A DNA stretch of 64,000 nucleotides from Photobacterium aphoticum (lineage in GTDB: Bacteria > Pseudomonadota > Gammaproteobacteria > Enterobacterales > Vibrionaceae): NCBI RefSeq assembly GCF_001029435.1, contig NZ_LDOV01000016.1:124001-188000 (forward strand). The letters are read 5' to 3'. This document shows, piece by piece, positions 1 through 7,319 of this stretch. Position numbers and translations under genes: made by a program. Every line of letters begins with the position of its first letter. The first letter of the stretch is position 1. The notes beneath the pieces are model-generated. The model did not search any database. It saw only the letters and a program-made list of their open reading frames with translations, and was not told where the DNA came from.

Positions 1-204
1 ATCATCACGGCAGAATTTGACCCACTGCGCGATGAAGGGGAGCAGCTTTACCGCACCCTGCTTGCACATGGCGTTGAGGCTTACTGTGAGCGCTACTTGG
101 GCGTGATTCACGGGTTTTATCAGCTCTCTGGCGTGAGCCCTACCGCGCAGCGCTGTGTTTCGTCGATTGCGCACCGTGTTCAAGCGCAACCGCAATCTGA
201 TTGA
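1..204 (+). CDS. Alpha/beta-hydrolase (HSL-type esterase/lipase), 3' end only
   Basis: The frame is open from base 1 to a TGA at 202-204 and encodes the last 67 residues of a protein. It begins IITAEFDPLRDEGEQLY and contains GVIHGFYQL. In the hormone-sensitive-lipase branch of alpha/beta hydrolases, the aspartate of the DPLRDEG block and the histidine of the IHGF block are the acid and base of the catalytic triad, so the carboxylesterase assignment rests on these two landmarks. The nucleophile region lies outside the window. Substrate is unknown. A hairpin with a T-run follows the stop. The start and full length cannot be seen. Confidence 0.85.
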   Translation: MITAEFDPLRDEGEQLYRTLLAHGVEAYCERYLGVIHGFYQLSGVSPTAQRCVSSIAHRVQAQPQSD

Positions 205-264
205 TTAGCGCATATCTCGATGAAGCATCGTTTGGCGATAAGCTATTAAGCCAATTATTCAAAT

Positions 265-307
265 ACGCAGGCTCTACACTCTAAACCCACAGCCTGCGTG
301 TTTTGTT
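265..307 (+). terminator. Rho-independent terminator after the esterase
   Basis: A 9-bp perfect stem, ACGCAGGCT (265-273) with AGCCTGCGT (291-299), is followed by GTTTTGTT. It lies 60 bases past the esterase stop and separates that transcript from the MoxR operon starting at 501. The rest of 205-500 is A+T-rich and holds no convincing gene; it should contain the promoter of the MoxR operon. Confidence 0.75.
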
Positions 308-500
308 ATTTATCAAACCTCGAAAAAATACCTTTAAAGCATTACTGCTGAGTTTTATGACAATGTAAACTTAATGCAGCAATGCCCATTCACTTTAAAG
401 AACATTATTCTCTATAGCGTTAAACGCGTAACACTTTAATGCTTACCAATACGATATGATCCTGCTCTTCAAACAAAAATCATTTGGATAATAAGTAAAC

Positions 501-1394
501 ATGCAATTACGTGAAAAATTATCAAAACTGACAACAGCCCTTTCCGAAGGACTGATTGAACGCGATACTGAAATAAAATTGGCTGTTCTTGGCTTGCTTG
601 CTCAGGAAAACGTGCTTTTAGTTGGACCTCCTGGCACGGCAAAAAGTGAGATTTCAAGAAGACTGTCTATGGTCATAAAAGATGGTTCCTACTTCGAGTA
701 TCTACTTACAAAATTCACCACACCTGAAGAAGTCTTCGGTCCACTTTCCATATCTAAGCTTAAAAATGACGAATACAGCCGTAATACACAAGGGTATATG
801 CCAACGTCAAACGTTGTATTCCTTGATGAAGTATTTAAGGCTAACTCCGCCATTTTGAACTCGTTACTCACCATCATGAACGAACGTACATACCATAATG
901 GGATTGTAAAAGATCAGACTCCATTACTTTCAATGATTGCGGCCTCCAATGAGTTACCTATTGGTCAAAATGAACTTGAAGCCTTGTATGACCGTTTTTT
1001 GCTAAAGAAATTCGTATCTCATGTAAGCGAGCATAATTTGTCAAAACTCATCAACTTCAAAGCTAAACCTTTCTCGATACCAAATGAGTTGATGCTTACA
1101 AAAGAAGAAATTCATTCAATCTCAACACTGTCTCAAGACGTTACAATTCCGACGGACATCGAAAATACGATTATTAATATCAAGAAAGAATATGAATCTC
1201 AGTTTTCAGAAAATACTGATGAAGTGCTTTCAGATCGGAAGCTGGTTAAATCGATAAAATTGATGAAAGTTTCCGCATATACCAATGGGAGAAATTACTT
1301 GGATCTTTCCGACGTTACTTTATTTCGACACATACTGTGGTGCAACGACCAAAACATACAGAAAGTCAACAATATTATAAATACTGCCATATAG
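501..1394 (+). CDS. MoxR-type AAA+ ATPase (RavA-like)
   Basis: This 297-residue protein is an AAA+ ATPase of the MoxR/RavA class, whose members act as chaperone-like remodelling motors usually encoded beside VWA-domain partners. Visible motifs are Walker A GPPGTAKS (residues 42-49), Walker B VVFLDE (105-110), a sensor-1 type ASNELP segment (148-153) and an arginine-finger candidate in LYDRF (Arg165). The block FTTPEEVFGP is typical of MoxR/RavA. E. coli RavA is about 500 residues, so this is a short form that lacks the long C-terminal discoidal domain. The ribosome-binding site is weak. The next gene starts 9 bases after the stop, and a VWA protein follows, so the three form one operon. DNA is visibly A+T-richer than the genes from 3.7 kb onward. 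Confidence 0.9.
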   Translation: MQLREKLSKLTTALSEGLIERDTEIKLAVLGLLAQENVLLVGPPGTAKSEISRRLSMVIKDGSYFEYLLTKFTTPEEVFGPLSISKLKNDEYSRNTQGYMPTSNVVFLDEVFKANSAILNSLLTIMNERTYHNGIVKDQTPLLSMIAASNELPIGQNELEALYDRFLLKKFVSHVSEHNLSKLINFKAKPFSIPNELMLTKEEIHSISTLSQDVTIPTDIENTIINIKKEYESQFSENTDEVLSDRKLVKSIKLMKVSAYTNGRNYLDLSDVTLFRHILWCNDQNIQKVNNIINTAI

Positions 1395-1403
1395 GAATAA
1401 ATC

Positions 1404-1865
1404 ATGTCTTTTTTAAATCATTCCCAATTCGCGCACTTAGCAACCCGTAGTGCTAATGAAATATTCATGGATAAAATAGGTCAAGCATTAGGATCTGATG
1501 CAAAATACTACCAAGCTCGTGTTAGCTGTAATAAATTAACTGACACTCATGTAGAACTCGTAAAAAAGTCATTACAAAAAAAGCACATCTCACACTATTT
1601 GACTGAAGTATCTAAATACTTTGACGTTAATAAAAGCGATGGTTTTATGATTGCAGGAAGTCAATTCTTCTATGAAGTAAACAAAGATATTACCAGTTTT
1701 AACGCTAACGTTAAGTGGGCGGATGAAAGACTTGACTTATTTATCTTACCAAATCGCAGTGTATTTGACATGCCACAAAGCGAAGATAAAAAGCAAGCCG
1801 ACTCGGATACAGCGAATTGTAGAGAGCTAATAGAACAACAGCTAAAGGCAAATATTTGGCTATGA
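1404..1865 (+). CDS. Uncharacterised middle protein of the MoxR-VWA operon
   Basis: I do not recognise this 153-residue protein. It is soluble-looking, with no signal peptide and no clear transmembrane segment. It has a lysine-rich N-terminal half and an acidic, polar stretch (SEDKKQADSDTANCRE) near the C-terminus. Spacing supports it as a real gene: it starts 9 bases after the ATPase stop and its TGA (1863-1865) overlaps the ATG of the VWA gene in an ATGA. Its position between motor and VWA protein suggests an adaptor or substrate-specificity subunit, but this is inference from gene order only. Its base composition matches the two flanking genes. Confidence 0.75.
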   Translation: MSFLNHSQFAHLATRSANEIFMDKIGQALGSDAKYYQARVSCNKLTDTHVELVKKSLQKKHISHYLTEVSKYFDVNKSDGFMIAGSQFFYEVNKDITSFNANVKWADERLDLFILPNRSVFDMPQSEDKKQADSDTANCRELIEQQLKANIWL

Positions 1866-3502
1866 TTCCATTAATTACATCAATGGGCAAGGCAGCTCTT
1901 TGTGCTTTAAAAGGGCTTAGTATAGCCAAGCTAGCCACCAAAGCGACCAAGTACTTTATTGACGATACATTTCGCTCAAAGGTAACACCTACTGAGGGAA
2001 GTGTTATCTATAGTGATCTTTTTCTCGGCGTTGAACACTCCGGTATATACGTCGGTAATGGGGAAATATCTAATATCGTCGTCACCGGATCATTTGAATC
2101 AGAAGTTAAACTTGATTCACCAAGCAGCTTTGTTGATAGCGGTAAACTGCATAGACAAATTTACGTTTCCTGTGATTCTCATGGTGCAGTGGGTGACACT
2201 ATTGTCTCTGATGAAGCAAAATCTAAAATAGGCGAACGGGCTTTCTATGGTCTTGTTATCAAAAACTGCCATGAGTTCAGCCGAAAATGCGTAGAAATAG
2301 CACCTAGAAAAACAAATATCAGTCGTCTTGAGAGCATGTTCGAGTTAGAAGATACTTGGGAGCATACAATTGGATCATTAAAAACATCGGCTAAAAAGCA
2401 TATTGGGGCAACAAAATGGCGTTTGTGGGATCAAACGTCAGGGAGCTCTTTATCTGAAAACGATCTTCAACAGATTTATGATCAGCTAAATAACACTCCT
2501 CTCGATCAACAAACAATTGAAGCTCTTCAGCAATCTCAACGTGAGATTGAACGTTACCTCGAAGAAATTCAGGATGAAAATCTACCTTCTCATGCCCTAA
2601 TTACCGTCAACAAATACCATCAGCAACTAGGAAAACTGAATGAGGCGGGTACAAAAGCATCTTCATTAAGTCAAAGCTTAGGATACAGTTTCACTTACAA
2701 TGACCTGAAAGCGGCTAAAGATATTGATTTTTCATCACTATCAAAAGAGCTAGAAAGTAATCAATCCATTGCTGATATTCTCGAAACACTTGGGCGAAGC
2801 TATGTATCGGAGAAAATGAAACAAAAACAGATCAAAAGAGCCAATACCAATGAAGTATATGGCACTCACAAAAGTGCCGATATATCACGAGTTCTACCCT
2901 CGGAGCTTTCATTATTAGAGAACGAAGAGCTTGAACATCTTTTCTATGCGAAGCTACTCGAATCTAATCTATCCACATACAAAATGCTTGGTCATCACAT
3001 AGATCTAGAAGACGACAGTGAAGATGAAAAGATGAAGGGTCCAATAGTCGTATGTCTAGATACATCAGGAAGCATGTCTGGGCAACCTATTCTGAAAGCA
3101 AGAGCACTATTGCTGGCCATACACACCATCATCACTAAAGAGAAACGAGATCTTTACGTATTACTCTTCGGCTCCAATGGGCAAATCAAAGAACTACTTC
3201 TTGACGAAACATCTTCTACGGGGCTCTTAGCATTCCTATGTAAAGAATTCTCTGGTGGCACTGATTTCGAAACACCACTGAAACGTGCTATAGAGATCAT
3301 TGAGAGTAAAAAACAATTCAATAAAGCCGATGTGTTAATGGTTACAGACGGAGAATGCGACTTGAGTGCTCACTTCCAAAAAACTTTAAAAGCAAAGAAG
3401 AGCCAACTCGACTTCTCAATCCAAACTGTGATTTGTACAGGCTTGTTCGCAAGTTCAGCCCAACCAAACGATGGCTTCAGTGACCGTATTATTGGTATTT
3501 AG
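1862..3502 (+). CDS. LRAT/NlpC-P60-like domain fused to a VWA domain
   Basis: A 546-residue two-domain protein. The N-terminal part resembles the LRAT group of permuted papain-like (NlpC/P60) folds: GSVIYSD, then EHSGIYVGNGEI with His59, then KNCHEFSRKC with Cys136. LRAT enzymes use a histidine in an HxxIYxG context and a cysteine in an NCxHF-type motif for acyl transfer or hydrolysis. A helical, Gln/Glu-rich linker follows (about 195-270). The C-terminal part is a VWA domain with a complete metal-ion-dependent adhesion site: DTSGSMSG (Asp400, Ser402, Ser404), GGTDF (Thr467) and TDGEC (Asp496). The start chosen is the ATG overlapping the upstream stop as ATGA; an in-frame TTG at 1856 sits closer to an AAAGG and cannot be excluded. 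VWA proteins are the usual partners of MoxR ATPases. What the LRAT-like domain acts on is unknown. Confidence 0.85.
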   Translation: MIPLITSMGKAALCALKGLSIAKLATKATKYFIDDTFRSKVTPTEGSVIYSDLFLGVEHSGIYVGNGEISNIVVTGSFESEVKLDSPSSFVDSGKLHRQIYVSCDSHGAVGDTIVSDEAKSKIGERAFYGLVIKNCHEFSRKCVEIAPRKTNISRLESMFELEDTWEHTIGSLKTSAKKHIGATKWRLWDQTSGSSLSENDLQQIYDQLNNTPLDQQTIEALQQSQREIERYLEEIQDENLPSHALITVNKYHQQLGKLNEAGTKASSLSQSLGYSFTYNDLKAAKDIDFSSLSKELESNQSIADILETLGRSYVSEKMKQKQIKRANTNEVYGTHKSADISRVLPSELSLLENEELEHLFYAKLLESNLSTYKMLGHHIDLEDDSEDEKMKGPIVVCLDTSGSMSGQPILKARALLLAIHTIITKEKRDLYVLLFGSNGQIKELLLDETSSTGLLAFLCKEFSGGTDFETPLKRAIEIIESKKQFNKADVLMVTDGECDLSAHFQKTLKAKKSQLDFSIQTVICTGLFASSAQPNDGFSDRIIGI

Positions 3503-3559
3503 AATGCCGATTAGGTGACCGTTCTGAAAATAGAGTGCAGTCAGTGCCCAACTCATCTT

Positions 3560-3589
3560 AACACAACCCACCTCGCTGTGGGTTTTGTT
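3560..3589 (+). terminator. Terminator of the MoxR-VWA operon
   Basis: AACACAACCCAC (3560-3571) can pair with GTGGGTTTTGTT (3578-3589) with one mismatch around a six-base loop, 58 bases after the VWA stop. It falls inside the 5' extension of the beta-lactamase reading frame, which is a reason to reject that extension and start the lactamase at 3662. Confidence 0.65.
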
Positions 3590-3661
3590 ACCATTTCTAC
3601 CCTCTTCTCTACATCATGGTTCTGCTACACTGCGCTTTTCATTATCACTGATGTTTCCCCA

Positions 3662-4561
3662 ATGAAATTTTCTACGTTTCTCGGCACTGCCGTGACGCTA
3701 CTTTCGCTTTCCGCACCGATTTACACTGGGCTTTACATACCCAATGCAACCGCCGCAACACAGGTGGAGTTTGCGCCCGTCCAAACTCAAATCCAAGCCA
3801 TAGAACAGACACTCTCTGCCCATATCGGTGTCGCTGTATTGGATACCCAAAACAATACGCGCTGGAGCTATAAAGGGGATGAACGCACTCCGTTAACCAG
3901 CACGTTTAAAACACTGGCATGCGCCAAGTTACTGCACGATGCAGAGAACAACACCCTTGCGTTAATCGATACCGTTACCATCAAAGCCAGTGAATTAGTG
4001 ACCTACTCGCCAGTCACGGAAAAGTGGGTAGGAAAAGCCATACCTGTCGTGCAAGCGTGTGAAGCCACTATGTTCACCAGTGATAACACGGCGGCGAATA
4101 TCGTGATTCATGCGGTGGGTGGCCCTGACAAGATCACGGCATTCCTGCGCCAGTCTGGCGATGCGGTGACACAATTAGATCGCTTCGAACCGGCACTCAA
4201 TGAAGCGACGCTGGGTGATGTCCGAGACACGACAACCCCCAATGCGATGACTCAAACCTTGAATACGCTGCTGTTTAAAAACGGTTTATCTAAACAAAAC
4301 CAACAGCAGCTTATTGATTGGATGGTGGGTAACCAAGTCACCGGCAACCTGTTACGTTCTGTCTTACCTCAAGGCTGGACCATCGCAGACCGTTCCGGCG
4401 CGGGCGGCCACGGCGCAAGAAGTATCACAGCTGTGGTATGGCCGGAAGATCGCGCCCCAGTGATCATCGCTATCTATGTGATGCAGACAGAGGCGTCTTT
4501 TGATGCCCGTAACCAAGCCATTGTGACGATTGGTCAGGCGATTTTTAATCTCTATCAGTAG
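3662..4561 (+). CDS. blaCARB: Class A beta-lactamase, CARB (carbenicillinase) type
   Basis: A 299-residue periplasmic serine beta-lactamase that hydrolyses penicillins and, by family, carbenicillin. All class A motifs are present: STFK with nucleophile Ser80 (Ambler 70), SDN in [13 protein letters not shown] (Ambler 166-170) and RSG in ADRSGAGG. Arg at Ambler 234 instead of Lys marks the CARB/PSE group, and long stretches such as [12 protein letters not shown] and [10 protein letters not shown] are typical of CARB enzymes. The N-terminus is hydrophobic and can act as a signal peptide. The frame stays open upstream to 3515, but that part crosses a terminator, so the ATG at 3662 is chosen; its ribosome-binding site is weak. 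No integron or transposon features flank it, which fits a resident chromosomal gene. Exact spectrum cannot be read from sequence. Confidence 0.92.
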   Translation: MKFSTFLGTAVTLLSLSAPIYTGLYIPNATAATQVEFAPVQTQIQAIEQTLSAHIGVAVLDTQNNTRWSYKGDERTPLTSTFKTLACAKLLHDAENNTLALIDTVTIKASELVTYSPVTEKWVGKAIPVVQACEATMFTSDNTAANIVIHAVGGPDKITAFLRQSGDAVTQLDRFEPALNEATLGDVRDTTTPNAMTQTLNTLLFKNGLSKQNQQQLIDWMVGNQVTGNLLRSVLPQGWTIADRSGAGGHGARSITAVVWPEDRAPVIIAIYVMQTEASFDARNQAIVTIGQAIFNLYQ

Positions 4562-4570
4562 GCTCCTACG

Positions 4571-4805
4571 AACATTTTAGTCACAGGCACCACTGATCGC
4601 GCTGTTTTCCAGAGTCGGTGAACTAAATGGCACTGTATCGCCTCCACGCGGCATTGATGCGCGGGATGTGGCTTTAGCTCATGCCTGCGCTATTGAAAAA
4701 CCTCTGCCAGGGTTTCGTCGCTTCATCATTTCCGGTGTGAGCTAGTTAGACCGCGTGCATGACGACGAATTGGCGGAAGTGCTGCCCTGCAACCGTTACA
4801 AATAA
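4571..4805 (+). pseudogene. Decayed NAD-dependent epimerase/dehydratase remnant
   Basis: Between the lactamase and the cold-shock-domain gene lie pieces of an extended short-chain dehydrogenase. From 4571 one frame reads NILVTGTT, the usual first strand and glycine motif of these enzymes, and soon ends in a stop. A second frame then reads RVGELNGTVSPPRGIDARD, then VALAHACAIEKPLPGFR and RFIISG, matching the conserved DVARAH and YIVSG region near the C-terminus. That frame has a TAG at 4743 and ends in TAA at 4803. The middle (about 200 codons in the family) is missing and the start codon position reads ACG. It is a relic with an internal deletion, not a functional gene. Confidence 0.6.
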
Positions 4806-4937
4806 ATTCGACCGCTGCGGGATTTTTCGTGTTCCACATTGCTTGCGGTATCCCTAAAAAGGATACTGCAGAGGGTTGCCCGCAATACGCCGACTGGGCA
4901 TATCCCTATCTTTTGTTTTGTGGAAAAGGATCTGGCC

Positions 4938-5708
4938 ATGAGAGGAAGCATTACGACCTATCTACCCGAAAAAATGTACGGTTTCATTAAAGGGGATGAC
5001 GATAAAGATTACTTCTTTCATGCCAATGAATTGATCCCGAGCGATCATATCGACAAATTATGTGAAGGCGCGTTGATTGAATTCGACCAACAAGCCACCC
5101 CTAAGGGCTACAAGGCGAAACGCTGCCACCTGCTCAATCCCAACCATATTGCCACGTATGTGCAACCTCATTATTGTCTGACCTCTCGTACCCCAGCGGT
5201 GCATGGCTGGGAAGTGATCGAGCCCGGCGAGTGGGTTGTGCATGGCACCTCCTCTGATTCACCGGATGAGGCCAAAAAAGACATGATCCACAGTGCAGAG
5301 TTGATCGGCGCGAACGCTATTGTGGAGCTGGAATATTACAAAACAACGGGGTCCAGACCGGGGCAAGGCAAAGGGATCTACTATTACACCATTCACAATT
5401 ATCGGGGGCGCGTCATGACGGTCGCCAAGCGCCATTCCCGAGGCACTTACCATGCTGATGACTTACAGGGACTCAATCAGCGTGCCAATACCCTTAAACA
5501 CGCGATGCTGGAAAAAACCGCCCAGAGTAAAAAGAAAAGAAATGCCATCTGGCTGGCTGTACTGGCCGGACTGGGGGGATGCTGGGTCTCTCTGCCGTTC
5601 CTTTATCTGTGTTTACTGGTTCCCGCCTTCTTAACGGTGCTGATTATTTTTGGCTGCTCCCAAGATTTCGATTCATGGCTACAACCGGCCGAATCACAGC
5701 CCTCTTAA
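4938..5708 (+). CDS. Cold-shock-domain protein with C-terminal membrane anchor
   Basis: A 256-residue protein. Residues 1-65 form a cold-shock/S1-like OB fold: MRGSITTYLPEKMYGFIKGDD, then DYFFH, EGALIEFDQ and GYKAKRC, which match the KGYGFI and FVH-type nucleic-acid-binding strands. A middle part (about 85-165) includes SAELIGANAIVELEYY, recalling the ALGANAVV motif of small YbjQ-like domains, followed by a basic linker. The C-terminus has two hydrophobic helices split by a short turn (about 200-245). This resembles CspA-like/DUF1294-type fusions in which an OB domain is tethered to the membrane. The ATG at 4938 is preferred over an earlier in-frame codon because AAAAGGA lies seven bases upstream and it begins the OB fold. 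Function is unknown; RNA or DNA binding is inferred. Confidence 0.8.
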   Translation: MRGSITTYLPEKMYGFIKGDDDKDYFFHANELIPSDHIDKLCEGALIEFDQQATPKGYKAKRCHLLNPNHIATYVQPHYCLTSRTPAVHGWEVIEPGEWVVHGTSSDSPDEAKKDMIHSAELIGANAIVELEYYKTTGSRPGQGKGIYYYTIHNYRGRVMTVAKRHSRGTYHADDLQGLNQRANTLKHAMLEKTAQSKKKRNAIWLAVLAGLGGCWVSLPFLYLCLLVPAFLTVLIIFGCSQDFDSWLQPAESQPS

Positions 5709-5740
5709 CTCGCATACGACGTAATAACGCGCATAACGAA

Positions 5741-5807
5741 AAAGCCCCAGTGACCTTGTGACAGGTAAACTGGGGCTTTGCTGGCATCCTGTCTACTAGC
5801 AGGATGC
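5741..5807. terminator. Bidirectional terminator plus second hairpin between convergent genes
   Basis: AAAGCCCCAG (5741-5750) pairs perfectly with CTGGGGCTTT (5770-5779), serving the cold-shock-domain gene on the plus strand and possibly the M20 gene on the minus strand. A second perfect stem follows at once: GCATCCTG (5784-5791) with CAGGATGC (5800-5807). Confidence 0.75.
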
Positions 5808-5822
5808 GGGTATTAATGACGC

Positions 5823-7004
5823 TTAGATATTGCAGGCAATGTGGGCGTAAATTTTTGCCGCTGCCACGATTTCTGCTGTGTCACAACGCTCATCTTTCTG
5901 GTGCGCCAAGCGAAGATCGCCCGGGCCAATACCGATAGTTGGCACCTGGTACTTATCGTTGGTCGCAAAACCGTTGGTGCTAAATTCCCACTTGAAGACT
6001 TCACCATCACGCTGCAACGTTTCTTTCATTGCCACCTGACCCGCTTCCACCAATGGGTGAGCACGATCGGTTTCCCATGCAGGCAGGAAGGTGTGCAATA
6101 CCACTTCTTTTCCGGTGTAAGCCTGACCTACCGCATCATAGATTTCCCATGTTGCATCCGTGCCTTCCACGATACGGTCCATCTCTTTGGCGACCATCTC
6201 TTCGGTTTCACCCAGCGCCAAACGGCGATCCAGATACACCGTACAACGGTCAGGTACAGCATTCAGAGAAGCGGTACGACATTCAATGTTCGACAGCACC
6301 ACAGAGCCTTTTTCTGCCACATCCACCAGCTGATCAAATTCCTGCTGCTGACGTTCTACGTTGGCGATGATTTGGTTCATCTTGTAGATGGCATTCACAC
6401 CGTTTTGCGGCTGAGAACCGTGCGCCGATTTACCCGTCGTCGTCACTTTGTACATCGCACGGCCACGGTGGCCAACGGCTAAGCGCAAGCTGCTTGGCTC
6501 ACCGATAATGCAGTAGTTCGGGTTCAAGTCGTTTTCTTTCAGTGCCTGGTAAAGCAACTCACCATCGAAATCTTCTTCCATCACAGAAGCCGATACAAGA
6601 ATGGTTTTCCCTTCCAACAGACCACACTGCTTCATCGCATGTGCGCCGTACACCATCGCACACACTGAAGATTTGGTATCGACACTGCCACGTCCCCACA
6701 GCACGCCATCTTCAATGTGGCCGCTGAATGGTGGGTGTGTCCAATCCGCTTCGTCCTTCGCATCAACGATATCAATATGCGCATCGTACAGGAATACGGA
6801 TTCGCCATGGCCAACACGGCCCAGCACGCTACCAAAAGAGTCCACCAGGATTTCATCAAAGCCCAGTTTTTCCATTTCGCGTTTCACACATTCTGCTGCT
6901 TCGCGCTCATCACCGGTCAGGCTCTTACATTGAATAAGGCGGCTGGTGAAGTCGATTAAATCACCTTGAATACTATCCAGATATTCGTTGATAGGATTTG
7001 TCAT
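5823..7004 (-). CDS. ygeY: M20 family metallohydrolase, YgeY-like
   Basis: A 393-residue zinc-dependent hydrolase of the M20 (ArgE/DapE/CPG2) family, closest in appearance to YgeY. Metal-site landmarks are YDAHIDIVDAKD (His and catalytic Asp), GRGSVDTKSSV (bridging Asp), SVMEEDFDGE (Glu pair), IIGEPS (Asp/Glu ligand) and a C-terminal AHQKDER histidine. The dimerisation-domain motif GKSAHGSQPQNG is intact. YgeY is grouped with selenium and purine metabolism genes in enteric bacteria, but none of those partners is present here, so a role in amidohydrolysis of a dipeptide or carbamoyl amino acid is equally possible. The start used is the ATG giving MTNPINEY, with a GGA upstream; the frame is open 51 bases further. 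It is monocistronic. Confidence 0.85.
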   Translation of the reverse strand: MTNPINEYLDSIQGDLIDFTSRLIQCKSLTGDEREAAECVKREMEKLGFDEILVDSFGSVLGRVGHGESVFLYDAHIDIVDAKDEADWTHPPFSGHIEDGVLWGRGSVDTKSSVCAMVYGAHAMKQCGLLEGKTILVSASVMEEDFDGELLYQALKENDLNPNYCIIGEPSSLRLAVGHRGRAMYKVTTTGKSAHGSQPQNGVNAIYKMNQIIANVERQQQEFDQLVDVAEKGSVVLSNIECRTASLNAVPDRCTVYLDRRLALGETEEMVAKEMDRIVEGTDATWEIYDAVGQAYTGKEVVLHTFLPAWETDRAHPLVEAGQVAMKETLQRDGEVFKWEFSTNGFATNDKYQVPTIGIGPGDLRLAHQKDERCDTAEIVAAAKIYAHIACNI

Positions 7005-7319
7005 TCTTGTTTTTCCATTACATAAAACTGGCGCTAATGTAGTGGGAAAACCCAAAACAAAACGTGACTATTCTCACGACTATTTGAAAACCACAGAGAA
7101 AACATTAAATATTTTTTAAATCATAAACTTATATTTGATTTAAAAACAATCAAACGTGATTTACATCATGCTTTTAATGAAATATACAGCAATGAAATAA
7201 ACCGCAATAAAAGACAAAATCATAGGCAAACAAAAAGAGCAGCCCTAACGGAACAACCCTTCATTCTGGTGCCTTTCTCGATCACGGCGCTCGCCTGCTA
7301 GCAGGCACATTCACTCCCT
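7005..7319. other. Intergenic region between ygeY-like gene and glycosidase
   Basis: No gene is seen. The ygeY-side half is very A+T-rich and should hold that gene's promoter. A weak CRP-like sequence (CGTGA, six bases, TCATG; 7155-7170) is present. A 14-bp perfect palindrome GCCTGCTAGCAGGC (7293-7306) lies just past the glycosidase stop and may end that transcript, though it has no T-run. Confidence 0.5.

Noticed and set aside
3515-3661. 49-codon N-terminal extension of the beta-lactamase
   Set aside because: It crosses the upstream terminator and adds sequence absent from CARB enzymes; ATG 3662 gives family length and a signal peptide.
3515-4620. Integron cassette carrying the CARB gene
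   Set aside because: No attC-like inverted structure or integrase was seen near the gene.
5841-6482. 213-codon plus-strand frame
   Set aside because: Lies wholly antisense to the M20 hydrolase, with His/Arg/Phe-rich composition of a complement frame.
5823-7004. Selenium-dependent hydrolase operon
   Set aside because: The protein is YgeY-like, but no selenium or purine catabolism partners adjoin it, so that pathway is not claimed.
7141-7175. FNR or CRP box before the ygeY-like gene
   Set aside because: Half-sites are imperfect or spaced wrongly; only mentioned as weak in the gap entry.
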